DNA of 64,000 nucleotides from Aradus depressus (taxonomy: Eukaryota; Arthropoda; Insecta; Hemiptera; Aradidae): contig OY759214.1 in the NCBI GenBank assembly GCA_963662175.1, positions 75,776,037 through 75,840,036 of the forward strand, in the 5' to 3' direction. The notes below the pieces were generated by a model that worked only from the letters and a program-made list of their open reading frames with translations, did not search any database and was not told the DNA's origin. Below, piece after piece: positions 51,921 through 61,481 of the stretch. A program made the position numbers and the translations under genes. Every line of letters starts with the position of its first letter. The first letter of the stretch is position 1.

Positions 51921-51955
51921 CTAGCAATAATACCCGGCGTTGCCCGGGGAACTTT
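51921..51955 (-). other. Helitron 3' terminus with hairpin (unit 1)
   Basis: CTAGCAATAATACCCGGCGT TGCCCGGGG on the plus strand; read on the minus strand this is hairpin, 8-base spacer, CTAG. Confidence 0.85.
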
Positions 51956-52084
51956 GACTTTTCTCCCGATATCTCCAATAAGGCTATTCAATTCTTCGGC
52001 AGTACATTCATGATGTTATAATTTTCAATTATTCATACGGAATAAGACTTATAGTCCTTCAACTATAGTAACCCTAGTAAGTTT

Positions 52085-52835
52085 TTAGGACCCCTGGGCA
52101 CCACAGCCTTTCAACGGCAGAAACCACAGCTAGTGAATACTTAGCATCGCTGGACATCTTAGCCAGTGCGTACTTGACGCTTGTGACCACAGCTAGTATG
52201 TGCCTTGCAACGGCGGAACCCACAGCTAGTACATAATTAGGAACGCTGGGCACCAAAGCTAGTACGTAGTTAGGAACGCTGGGTACCACAGTTAGAACAT
52301 GCCTTGCGACGGCGGACACCACAGCTAGTATGTGACTTGCAACAGCGGATACCACAGCTAGTACGTAGTTCAGAACGCTGGGCACCACAGCTAGTATGTG
52401 CCTTGCAACAGCGGACCCCATAGTTTGTACGAAGTTAAGAACGCTGGGCATCACAGCTAGTATGTGCCTTGCAACAGCGGACACCACAGCTAGTACGTAG
52501 TTCAGAACGCTGGGCACCACAGCTAGTATGTGCCTTGCAACAGCGGACCCCATAGTTTGTACGAAGTTAAGAACGCTGGGCATCACAGCTAGTATGTGCC
52601 TTGCAACAGCGGACACCACAGCTAGTACGTAGTTAGGAACGCTGGGCACCACTTCTAGTATGTGCCTTGCAACAGCGGACCCCACAGATAGCACGTAGTT
52701 AGGAACGCTGGGCACCACTTCAAGTATGTGCCTTGCAACAGCGGACCCCACAGATATCACGTAGTTAGGAACGCTGGGCATCACAGCTAGTAAGTGCCTT
52801 GCAACAGCGGACCCCACAGCGAATACATAGCTGCT
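52085..52835 (-). repeat. 33/66-bp minisatellite, unit 1
   Basis: Two alternating 33-bp monomers on the plus strand, CACAGCTAGTACGTAGTTAG GAACGCTGGGCAC and CACAGCTAGTATGTGCCTTG CAACAGCGGACCC. Because 33 is divisible by three, all minus-strand frames without a stop stay open, giving a 22-residue repeat (VGSAVARHILAVVPSVPNYV LA). Substitutions between monomers change residues freely and I see no domain. Periodic open frame, not a protein gene. Confidence 0.9.
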
Positions 52836-52837
52836 AC

Positions 52838-54600
52838 TACTACATGTGAAATTCATGACAATCCGATTACCCTTTAATCATTCAGTATTATTTTTAGGCT
52901 TAGCCTCCCCCCCCCCCTCCAATATTTTTAAGATGTTACATAGTGTATTTTTCTATTTGGCCATAAAGAATACTACATGTGAAATTCCATGACAATACGA
53001 CCAACCGTTAATGAGCTAGCACTATATTTATACTTAGGCCCCCCCGCCACAACCCCCCCTCCCGTACAAAATTTTGAGCCGTCGCACCGCCTATTTTTCT
53101 ATTTGGCGTCCAGGAATACTACATGTGAAATTTCGTGACAATCCGATCATCCGTTAATGACTTATCACTATACTTATACTTAGGCCCCCATCAACCCACC
53201 CTACCGTTCAAAATTTTGTGACATATACACCCTATATTTCTATTTGGCTTTTAAGAATACTACATGTGAAATTCCATGACAATACGACCAACCGTTATTG
53301 AGCTAGCACCATATTTATACTTAGACCCCCCCGCCACTACCCCCCCTCCCGTACAAAATTTTGAGCCGTCACACCGCCTATTTTTTTTTTTGGTCTTCAG
53401 GAATACTACATGTGAAACTTTGTGACAATGCGACCAACCGTTAATGAGCTAGCTCTATATTTATACTTAGGCCCCACCACAACCCCCCCCCCCCTCCCAT
53501 TCAAAACTTTGGGACCCCCTACTACCCCTCTCCCGTTTAAAACATTGGGACGCCACACACCTTATTTTTCTATTTGACCTTCAGGAATACTACATATGAA
53601 ATTTCGTGACAATACGACCAACCGTTAATGAGCTAGCTCTATATTTATACTTAGGCCCCCCCACAACCCCCCCTCCCGTTCAAAACTTTGGGAAGCCACA
53701 CACCTTATTTTTCTGTTTGGCCTTCAGGAATACTACATGTGAAATTTCGTGAAAATACGACCAACCGGTAATGAGCAAGTTCTATATTTATACTTAGGCC
53801 CCCCCCTACAACCCCCCCTCCCGTTCAAAACTTTGGGAAGCCACACACCTTATTTTTCTATTTGGCCTTCAGGAATACTACATGTGAAATTTCGTGACAA
53901 TACGACCAACCGATAATGAGCTAGCTCTATATTTATACTTAGGCCCCCCCTACAACCCCCCCTCCCGTTCAAAACTTTGGGAAGCCACACACCTTATTTT
54001 TCTATTTGGCCTTCAGGAATACTACATGTGAAATTTCGTGACAATACGACCAACCGATAATGAGTTAGCTCTATATTTATACTTAGGCCCCCCCACAACC
54101 CCCCCTCCCGTTCAAAACTTTGGAACGCTACACACCTTATATTTCTAATTGGCTTTTAAAAATACTACATGTGAAATTTCGTGACAATCCGACCAACCGT
54201 TAAAGAGTTAGCTCTATATTTATACTTAGGCCCCCCTCAACCCCCCCCTCCCGTTCAAATTTTTGGGACGCCACACACCTTATTTTTCTATTTGGCCTTC
54301 AGGAATACTACATGTAAAATTTCGTGACAATACGACCAACCGTTAAAGAGTTAGCTCTATATTTATACTTAGGCCCCCCCACAACCCCCCCTCCCGTTCA
54401 AAACTTTGGGACGCCACACACCTTTTTTTCCTATTTGGCTTTTAAAAATACTACATGTGAAATTTCATGACAATTCGCCCATTAGTTAATGAGTTAGCAC
54501 TATTTATATACTTAGGCCCCCCCTACAACCCCCCCTCCCGATCAAAATTTTGGGACGCCACATAGCCTATTATTCAATCGGGCTCAAGAGAATGCTACTT
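52838..54600 (-). repeat. ~144-bp tandem array, unit 1
   Basis: GAATACTACATGTGAAATTT recurs at 52968, 53113, 53254, 53401, 53584, 53728, 53873, 54017, 54159, 54303 and 54446, with blocks CGACCAACCGTTAATGAG, TATTTATACTTAGGCCCCCC, CAACCCCCCCTCCCGTTCAA and CACACACCTTATTTTTCTAT. One unit at 53401-53584 is longer through a partial duplication. Confidence 0.9.
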
Positions 54601-54650
54601 GTGAAGTTTCATGAAGATCCGACCAGCGGTTTGGGCGTGATGCTGGAACA

Positions 54651-54691
54651 AACATACATACATACATACATACAAACAAACAAACAAACCC
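54651..54691. repeat. (CATA)n(CAAA)n microsatellite at Helitron 5' end
   Basis: ACATACATACATACATACAT then ACAAACAAACAAACAAAC, present at the same place in units 2 and 3 in shorter form. Confidence 0.9.
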
Positions 54692-54713
54692 CGTTTCAGC
54701 TTTATTAATATAG

Positions 54714-54715
54714 AC
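54714..54715 (-). other. Exact Helitron head-to-tail junction
   Basis: Minus strand reads ...TTACTGCTAG|TCTATATTAA..., the 3' CTAG of unit 2 joined directly to the 5' TC of unit 1 with no extra base. Confidence 0.88.
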
Positions 54716-54857
54716 TAGCAGTAATACCCGGCGTTGCCCGGGGAACTTTGACTTTTCTACTAATATCTCCTATACGTCTTTTAAATTCTTCAACAGTACA
54801 TTCATGATGTTATAATTTTCAATTATTCATACGGAATAAGGCTTATTGTCCTTCAAC

Positions 54858-55050
54858 GTCAAACACCCCAGCTAGTAAGTTTTTAGGACACCTGGGCATC
54901 ACAGCTAGTATGCGTCTTTCAACGGCGGAAACCACAGATAGTGAATACTTAGCATCGCTGGACATCCTAGCCAGTGCGTACTTAAGAACGCTATTGACCG
55001 CAGCTAGTAAATGCCTTGCAACAGCGGACCCCACAGCGAATACGTAGTTA
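54858..55050 (-). repeat. 33/66-bp minisatellite, unit 2a
   Basis: Short run of the same monomers (CACAGCTAGTATGCGTCTTT CAACGGCGG...). The 87-codon frame 54843-55106 is this array read in frame. Confidence 0.85.
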
Positions 55051-55139
55051 CTACTACTACATGTGAAATTCATGCCAATCCGCTTACCCTTTAACAGTAC
55101 ATTCATGATGTTATAATTTTCAATTATTCATATGGAATA

Positions 55140-56895
55140 AGGCTTATAGTCCTTCAACTATAGCAACGCTAGTAAGTTTTTAGGACCCCTGGGCACCACA
55201 GCTAGTATGCGCCTTTCAACGGCGGAAACCACAGCTAGTGAATACTTAGCTTCGCTGGACGTCCTAGCCAGTGCGAACTTAAGAACGTTTGTGACCACAG
55301 CTAATATATGCCTTGCAACGGCGGATCCCACAGCAAGTATGTAGTTAGAACGCTGGTCACCGCAGCTAGTATGTGTCTCGCAAGAGCGGACCCCACAGCT
55401 AGTACGAAGTTAGGAACGCTGGGCATCACAGCTAGTAAGTGCCTTGCAACAGCGGCCCCCACAGCTAGTACGTAGTTAGAACCACTGGGCATCACAGCTA
55501 GTATGTGTTTTGCAACGGCGGACCCCACAGCTAGTACGAAGTTAGGAACACTGGGCCCTACAGGCAGTAGCAGCCTTGCAACTGCGGACCCCACAGATAG
55601 TGTGTAGTTAGAACCACAGGGTATCATAGCTAGTATGAGTTTTGCAACGGCGGACCCCACAGCTAGCACCTACGTAGTTAAATACGATGGGCCACACTGC
55701 TAGCGCCTTGCAACAGCAGACCCCACAGCTAGTACGTAATTAGGAACGCTGGGCATCACAGCTAGTAAATGTCTTGTAGGTGCCTTGCAACAGCGAACCC
55801 CACAGCCAGTACATAGTTAGGAACGCTGGGGCTGAGCACTACAGCTAGTAAGTGCCTTGCAACAGCGGACCCCACAGCTAGTACGATATTAGGAACCCTG
55901 GGCATCACAGCTAGTATGCTTTTGCAACGAGGGACCCCACAGCTAGTACGTTTTTAGGAATGCTGGGCCCTACAGGTAGTAGGTGCCTTGCAACTGCGGA
56001 CCCCACAGATAGTATGTAGTTAAAACCACAGGGCATCACAGCTAATATGAGTTTTGCAACGGTGGACCCCACAGCTAGTACCTACGTAGTTAAATACGCT
56101 GGGCCACACTGCTAGCGCCTTGCAACAGCGGACCCCACAGCTAGTATGTAGTTAAATACGCTGGGCATTACAGTTAGTAAGTGCTTTGCAACAGCGAACT
56201 TCACAGCTAGTACATAGTTAGGAACGCTGGGCACTACAGCTAGTAGATGCCTTGCAACAACGGACCCCACAGCTAGTACGTAGTTAGGAACGCTGGTCAC
56301 CACAGCTAGTATGTGCCTCGCAACAGCGGACCCCACAGCTAGTACGAAGTTAGGAACGCTGGGCATCACAGCTATTAAGTGCCTTGCAACAGCGGAACCC
56401 ACAGCTAGTACGTAGTTAAATACGCTGGGCATTACAGTTAGTAAGTGCTTTGCAACAGCGAACTTCACAGCTAGTACATAGTTAGGAACGCTGGTCACTA
56501 CAGCTAGTAAATGCCTTGCAACAACGGACCCCACAGCTAGTACGTTTTTAGGAACGCTGGGCATCACAGCTAGTATGAGTTTTGCAACGGTGGACCCCAC
56601 AGCTAGTACCTACGTAGTTAAATACGCTGGGCCACACTGGTAGCGCCTTGCAACAGCAGACCCCACAGCTAGTACGTAATTAAGAACGCTGGGCATCACA
56701 GCTAGTAAATGTCTTGTAGGTGCCTTGCAACAGCGAACCCCACAGCCAGTACATAGTTAGGAACGCTGGGGCTGAGCACTACAGCTAGTAAGTCCTTGCA
56801 ACAGCGGACCCCACAGCTAGTACGATATTAGGAATGCTGGACATCACAGTTAGTAAATGTCTTGCAACAGTGAACCCCACGAATACATAGTTACT
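55140..56895 (-). repeat. 33/66-bp minisatellite, unit 2b, with higher-order repeat
   Basis: About 1.75 kb of monomers. A variant block with CACACTGCTAGCGCCTTGCA and AATGTCTTGTAGGTGCCTTG occurs at about 55690 and again 942 bp later at 56632 (and in unit 3 at 58927), so monomers are organised in a higher-order unit. The frames 55301-55669 and 56112-56600 are readings of this array. Confidence 0.88.
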
Positions 56896-57455
56896 ACTAC
56901 TACTACATGTGAAATTCATGACAATCCGATTCATGACAATACGATCAAACGTTAATGAGCTAACTCTATATGTATATTTAGCCCCCCCCCACAACCCTCC
57001 TTCCTGTTCAAAATTTTGGGCCGTCACACACCTAATATTTCTATTTGACCTTTAGGAATATTACATGTGAAATTTCATGACGATTCGCCCATTAGTTAAT
57101 GAGTTAGCTCTATATTTCTACTTAGGCCCCCCAACTACCCCCCCCCCCCCTCCCGTAAAACATTTTGAGCCGTCACACCGCCTATTTTTCTATTTGGTCT
57201 TCAGGAATACTCCATGTGAAATTTCGTGACAATGCGACCAACTGTTAAAGAGTTAGCTCTATATTTATACTTAGGCCCCCCCACAACCCCCCCTCCCGTT
57301 CAAAACTTTGGGACGCCACACACCTTTTTTTCCTATTTGGCTTTTAAAAATACTACATGTGAAATTTCATGACGATTCGCCCATTAGTTAATGAGTTAGC
57401 TCTATATTTATACTTAGGCCCCCCCACAACCCCCCCTCCCGTTCAAAGTTTGGGA
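56896..57455 (-). repeat. ~144-bp tandem array, unit 2
   Basis: About four units with the same blocks as unit 1. Confidence 0.85.
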
Positions 57456-57516
57456 CGATGCTGGAACAAACATACAAACAAACAAACAAACCCCGTTTCA
57501 GCTTTATTAATATAGA

Positions 57517-57991
57517 TTATATCACAATGTACACAAGTTTTAATTTGTGTTCATATCTATACATACATCTTTTTTTTTTTGGCATTTTTCTTCCATAGTG
57601 GATCGGTGTCACCATATTTAAAGTCAGTCTGAACGTTGTGCTGACGTTGGCATAATCCGAAACCAGCACACTCTATGGCTCTGTCAGTTAACAAATATTA
57701 AATCTATAAACCGTTAAAAAGCGATAAATTTGAAGAATGGAGTCTACCGAGCTCAGGATCGCCACTTAGAAATCTAGCTGAGGCACTTAAGTCAGATGTT
57801 ATAATCGGGAAGTGAAAAATAACTATGAGCACGTCGTCCTTCGGATGGGACTTTAAGCGATGTTCCAGGACTTTTTCGAATGTGAGGTACTCGATAATGA
57901 GACGTATGTTATGTAAATAAACCTGGGTAGGTGAAATTTCACTTAGGTTGAAAATAGCCTTGAGCACGTCGTCCTTCGGATGGGACTTTCA
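57517..57991. other. Spacer between Helitron units 2 and 3
   Basis: Starts after the AT of unit 2's end. 57590-57680 holds CTGACGTTGGCATAATCCGA AACCAGCACA, related to the hammerhead-like motif of the 61-kb palindrome, and TGGCATTTTTCTTCCATAG resembling the foldback family. 57735-57990 is SINE copy V. The minus frame 57704-57967 is chance. Confidence 0.6.
57735..57990 (+). mobile_element. SINE copy V (diverged, locally duplicated)
   Basis: GAGCACGTCGTCCTTCGGAT GGGACTT occurs twice (57829-57855 and 57962-57988), with GAGGTACTCGATAATGAGAC and GGGTAGGTGAAATTTCAC between. Helitron unit 3 begins inside the second block. Confidence 0.65.
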
Positions 57992-58136
57992 ATGTTATAC
58001 CCGGCGTTGCCCGGGGAACTTTGATTTTTCTCCCAATATCTTCTATAACGCTATTCAGTTCCTCGACAGTACATTCATGATGTTATAATTATCAATTATT
58101 CATACGGAATAAGGCTTATAGTCCTTCAGCTGTTGT

Positions 58137-59190
58137 AACGCTAGTAAGTTTTTAGGACCCCTGGGCACCACAGCTAGTATGCGCCTTTCAACGGCGGAAG
58201 CCACACCTAGTGAATACTTAGCATCGCTGGACGTCCTAGTCAGAGCGTACTTAAGAACGTTTGTGACCACAGCTAGTATGTGGCTTGCAACGCTGAGCAC
58301 CACAGCTAGTACGTAGTTGGGAATGCTGGGCATCATAGCTAGTATGTGCCTTGCGACGGCGGACCCAACAGCTAGTACGTAGTTAGGAACGCTGGTCACC
58401 ACGGCTAGTATGTGCCTCGCAACAGCGGACCCCACAGCTAGTACGAAGTTAGGAACGCTGGGCATCACAGCTATTAAGTGCCTTGCAACAGCGGACCCCA
58501 CAGCTAGTATGTAGTTAAATACGCTGGGCATTACAGTTAGTAAGTGCTTTGCAACAGCGAACTTCACAGCTAGTACATAGTTAGGAACGCTGGGCACCAC
58601 AGCTAGTAAATGCCTTGCAACAACGGACCCCACAGCTAGTACGAAGTTAGGAACGCTGGGCACTACAGCTAGTAAATGCCTTGCAACAACGGACCCCACA
58701 GCTAGTACGATATTAGGAACCCTAGGCATCACAGCTAGTATGCTTTTGCAATGACGGACCCCACAGCTAGTACGTTTTTAGGAACGCTGGGCCCTACAGG
58801 TAGTAGGTGCCTTGCAACTGCGAACCCCACAGATAGTATGTAGTTAGAATCACAGGGCATCACAGCTAGTATGAGTTTTGCAACGGCGGACCCCACAACT
58901 AGTACCTACGAGTGAAATACGCTGGGCCACTCTGCTAGCGCCTTGCAACAGCAGACCCCACAGCTAGTACGTAATTAGAAACGCTGGGCATTACAGCTAG
59001 TAAATGTCTTATAGGTGCCTTGCAACAGCGAACCCCACAGCCAGAACATAGTTAGGAACGCTGGGGCTGAGCACTACAGCTAGTAAGTACCTTGCAACAG
59101 CGGACCCCACAGCTAGTACGATATTAGGAACGCTGGACATCACAACTAGTAAATGTCTTGCAACAGTGAACCCCACAGCGAATACATAGT
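58137..59190 (-). repeat. 33/66-bp minisatellite, unit 3
   Basis: Same monomers, including the variant block seen in unit 2b. The 210-codon frame 58100-58732 is the array read in frame. Confidence 0.88.
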
Positions 59191-59194
59191 TACT

Positions 59195-60395
59195 ACTACT
59201 ACATGTGAAATTCATGACAATCCGATTCATGACAATACGATCAACCGTTAATGAGCTAGCTCTATATTTATACTTAGTCCCCCCCCCCTCAACCCCGCCA
59301 CCCGTTCAAAACTTCGGGACGCCACACTCCTTATTTTTCTATTTGGCCTTCAGGAATAATATATGCGAAATTTCGTGACAATACGACCAACCGTTAATGA
59401 GCTAACTCTATATGTATATTTAGCCCCCCCAACAACTCTCCCTGTTCAAAATTTTGGGCCGTCACACACCTAATATTTCTATTTGACCTTTAGGAATACT
59501 ACATGTGAAATTTCATGACAATTCGACCATTAGTTCATGAGTTAGCACTATTTATATACGTAGGCCCCCCTTACAACCCCCCCTCCCGATCAAAACTTTG
59601 GAACGCCACACACCTTATTTTTCTATTTGGCCTTCAGGAATACTCCATGTGAAATTTCGTGACAATCCGACCAACCGTTAAAGAGTTAGCTCTATATTTA
59701 TACTTAGTCCCCCCATAACCCCCCCTCCCGTTCAAAACTTTGGGACGCCACACACCTTTTTTTCCTATTTGGCTTTTAAAAATACTACATGTGAAATTTC
59801 ATGACGATTCACCCATTAGTTAATGAGTTAGCTCTACATTTATACTTAGGCCCCCCCACAACCCCCCCTCCCGTTCAAAACTTTGGGACGCCACACACCT
59901 TATTTTTCTATTTGGTCTTCAGGAATACTCCATGTGAAATTTCGTGACAATCCGACCAACCGTTAAAGAGTTAGCTCTATATTTATACTTAGGCCCCCCC
60001 ACAACCCCCCCTCCCGTTCAAAACTTTGGGACGCCACACACCTTTTTTTCCTATTTGGCTTTTAAAAATACTACATGTGAAATTTCATGACGATTCGCCC
60101 ATTAGTTAATGAGTTAGCTCTATATTTATACTTAGGCCCCCCCACAACCCCCCCTCCCGTTCAAAACTTTGGGACGCCACACACTTTTTTTTCCTGTTTG
60201 GCTCTTAAAAAGACTACGTGTGAAATTTCATGACAATTTGACCATTAGTTAATGAGTTAGCACTATTTATATACTTAGGCCCACCTTACAACCCCCCCTC
60301 CCGATCAAAATTTTGGGACGCCACATAGCCTATTATTCAATCGGGCTCAAAAGAATCCTACATGGGAAGTTTCATAAAAATCCGTCCAGCGGTTT
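59195..60395 (-). repeat. ~144-bp tandem array, unit 3
   Basis: About eight units; two adjacent pairs (59628-59910 and 59920-60200) are nearly identical, indicating recent amplification of a two-unit block. Confidence 0.88.
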
Positions 60396-60461
60396 GGGCG
60401 TGATGCTGGAACAAACATACAAACAAACAAACAAACCCCGTTTCAGCTTTATTAATATAGA

Positions 60462-60690
60462 TTAAAAACCCTACTTGGACAGGACCTATTAACATCCCGC
60501 GAAATCTGTTGAAGGCGAGAAAGATTTCTGAGGGGGGCTTGACTCAAAAACTTGAGCTGCTTAAAGAAAAAACTTTAATAACTTTCAAAATTTAGTGTGA
60601 AGATTCAGAAGCCCAAACGATCGATTCATTTTGAAGGGAGGGCAAATACTTAATTAATTAATTCGTGCTGGGGAAGAAATCGCCGGCGAT
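60462..60690 (+). repeat. ACTTCCCC-family copy, part 3
   Basis: TTAAAAACCCTACTTGGACA, GGACCTATTAACATCC, GGGGGGCTTGACTCAAAAAC, AATTTAGTGTGAAGATTCAG, AATTCGTGCTGGGGAAG, CGCCGGCGATGCACC. It resumes the copy broken at 51920. Confidence 0.8.
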
Positions 60691-60944
60691 GCACCTTTAT
60701 TTTTTTATTTTCCTAGAAATTTGATGTCTTCACCGGAATCTTATATTTCCGACTCCTTGAATATCCTGTTCTTCACACAGATATTCATCAGCTAATAAAG
60801 AGATATTATCTATAAGAGTGATATTCATTTTTAATATTACCATTAATTGGTAAGTCACAATGTTTACTTCATAACAACTAACAATTCCTAATGTCCGAAT
60901 ACATTTTTTGTGTTCTGTGTTGATATAGTGAAAATACTAACAAG

Positions 60945-61481
60945 TAAAATAAAATGATAGATAAAACTCTTTTTTGAACACTTTTATTGACTATTTCCAC
61001 AAACATATACTTAAATGTGTACCGGTTTCGGCTTCCACCATCGTCAGCACAATGTTCAACAATAATTGAGATATTTGCCAGGCATACATATTTATATTAA
61101 CCTAAGAGTACCTGAGGTGAAAGGGTCCCATTCCTCTGGTAAAACCAGGGGGTGGAAGTCTCTATTCTAAATGTAATAGCTAACTGTGCACTTATTTGAA
61201 AAACAAGAAAATTAAATTAAATTTTTTCAAATAAGTGCACAGTTAGCTTTTACAGTTAGAATAGAGACTTCCACCCCCTGGTTTTACCAGAGGAAGGGGA
61301 CCCTTTCACCTCAGGTACTCTTAGGTTAATATAAATATGTATGCCTGGCAAATATCTGAATTATTGTTGAACATTGTGCTGACGAAGGCGTAAGCCGAAA
61401 CCGGTACACATTTATGTATATGTTTGTGGAATTAGACAATATAAGTGTTCAAAAAAGTGTTTTATCTATCATTTTATTTTA
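60945..61481. repeat. 537-bp palindrome with hammerhead-like cores
   Basis: Two arms of about 255 bases (60945-61199, 61222-61481), highly similar inverted copies around an AT-rich centre of about 20-25 bases. Each arm read outward contains GTGCTGACGA, then GGT-GGAA-GCC (left arm) or GGC-GTAA-GCC (right arm), then GAAACCGGTACACA. CUGANGA-stem-GAAA is the hammerhead ribozyme core plan. I do not see a closed stem III with a cleavage site, so function is unproven. Confidence 0.8.

Larger units (their letters stand above)
51921..54714 (-). mobile_element. Non-autonomous Helitron, unit 1 (2794 bp)
   Basis: On the minus strand it begins TCTATATTAATAAAGCTGAA (54714 downward) and ends CCGGGTATTATTGCTAG (51921), preceded by the short hairpin CCCGG-GCAACG-CCGGG eight bases upstream: the TC...hairpin...CTAG plan of Helitrons. 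The base after CTAG is T. No Rep/helicase frame. From 5' to 3' it holds GTTTGTTTG/GTATGTATG runs, a ~144-bp tandem array (about 12 units), a 33/66-bp minisatellite, and a ~140-bp unique 3' region. The 260-codon frame 52074-52856 is the minisatellite read in frame, not a gene. Confidence 0.85.
54715..57516 (-). mobile_element. Non-autonomous Helitron, unit 2 (2802 bp, recombinant)
   Basis: 3' end CTAG at 54715-54718, 5' TC at 57515-57516, preceded on the minus strand by A. Its 3' region and first minisatellite (54787-55085) are followed at about 55092 by a second copy of the same 3' region (CAGTACATTCATGATGTTAT) and a much longer minisatellite, so it is the fusion of two tandem units with the intervening end pair deleted. 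The ~144-bp array is short (about four units). Confidence 0.85.
57992..60461 (-). mobile_element. Non-autonomous Helitron, unit 3 (~2470 bp)
   Basis: Same plan as units 1 and 2; 5' TC at 60460-60461 preceded by A. The 3' hairpin (ACCCGGCGTTGCCCGGGG) is intact but the last bases read ...CAATGTTATA instead of CTAGCAATAATA, so CTAG is lost at its junction with the SINE fragment. 3' region 58011-58140, minisatellite 58137-59190, ~144-bp array 59195-60395. Confidence 0.82.

Noticed and set aside
52074..52856. 260-codon minus-strand open frame, and similar frames at 54843-55106, 55301-55669, 56112-56600, 58100-58732 and 59009-59230
   Set aside because: They are the 33/66-bp minisatellite read in a frame that stays open because the period is a multiple of three. 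There is no domain, no codon bias toward silent change, and the starts sit in repeat sequence.
52838..54600. CRISPR-like array
   Set aside because: Repeats of ~144 bp with no unique spacers, in a eukaryotic transposon context; an ordinary tandem array.
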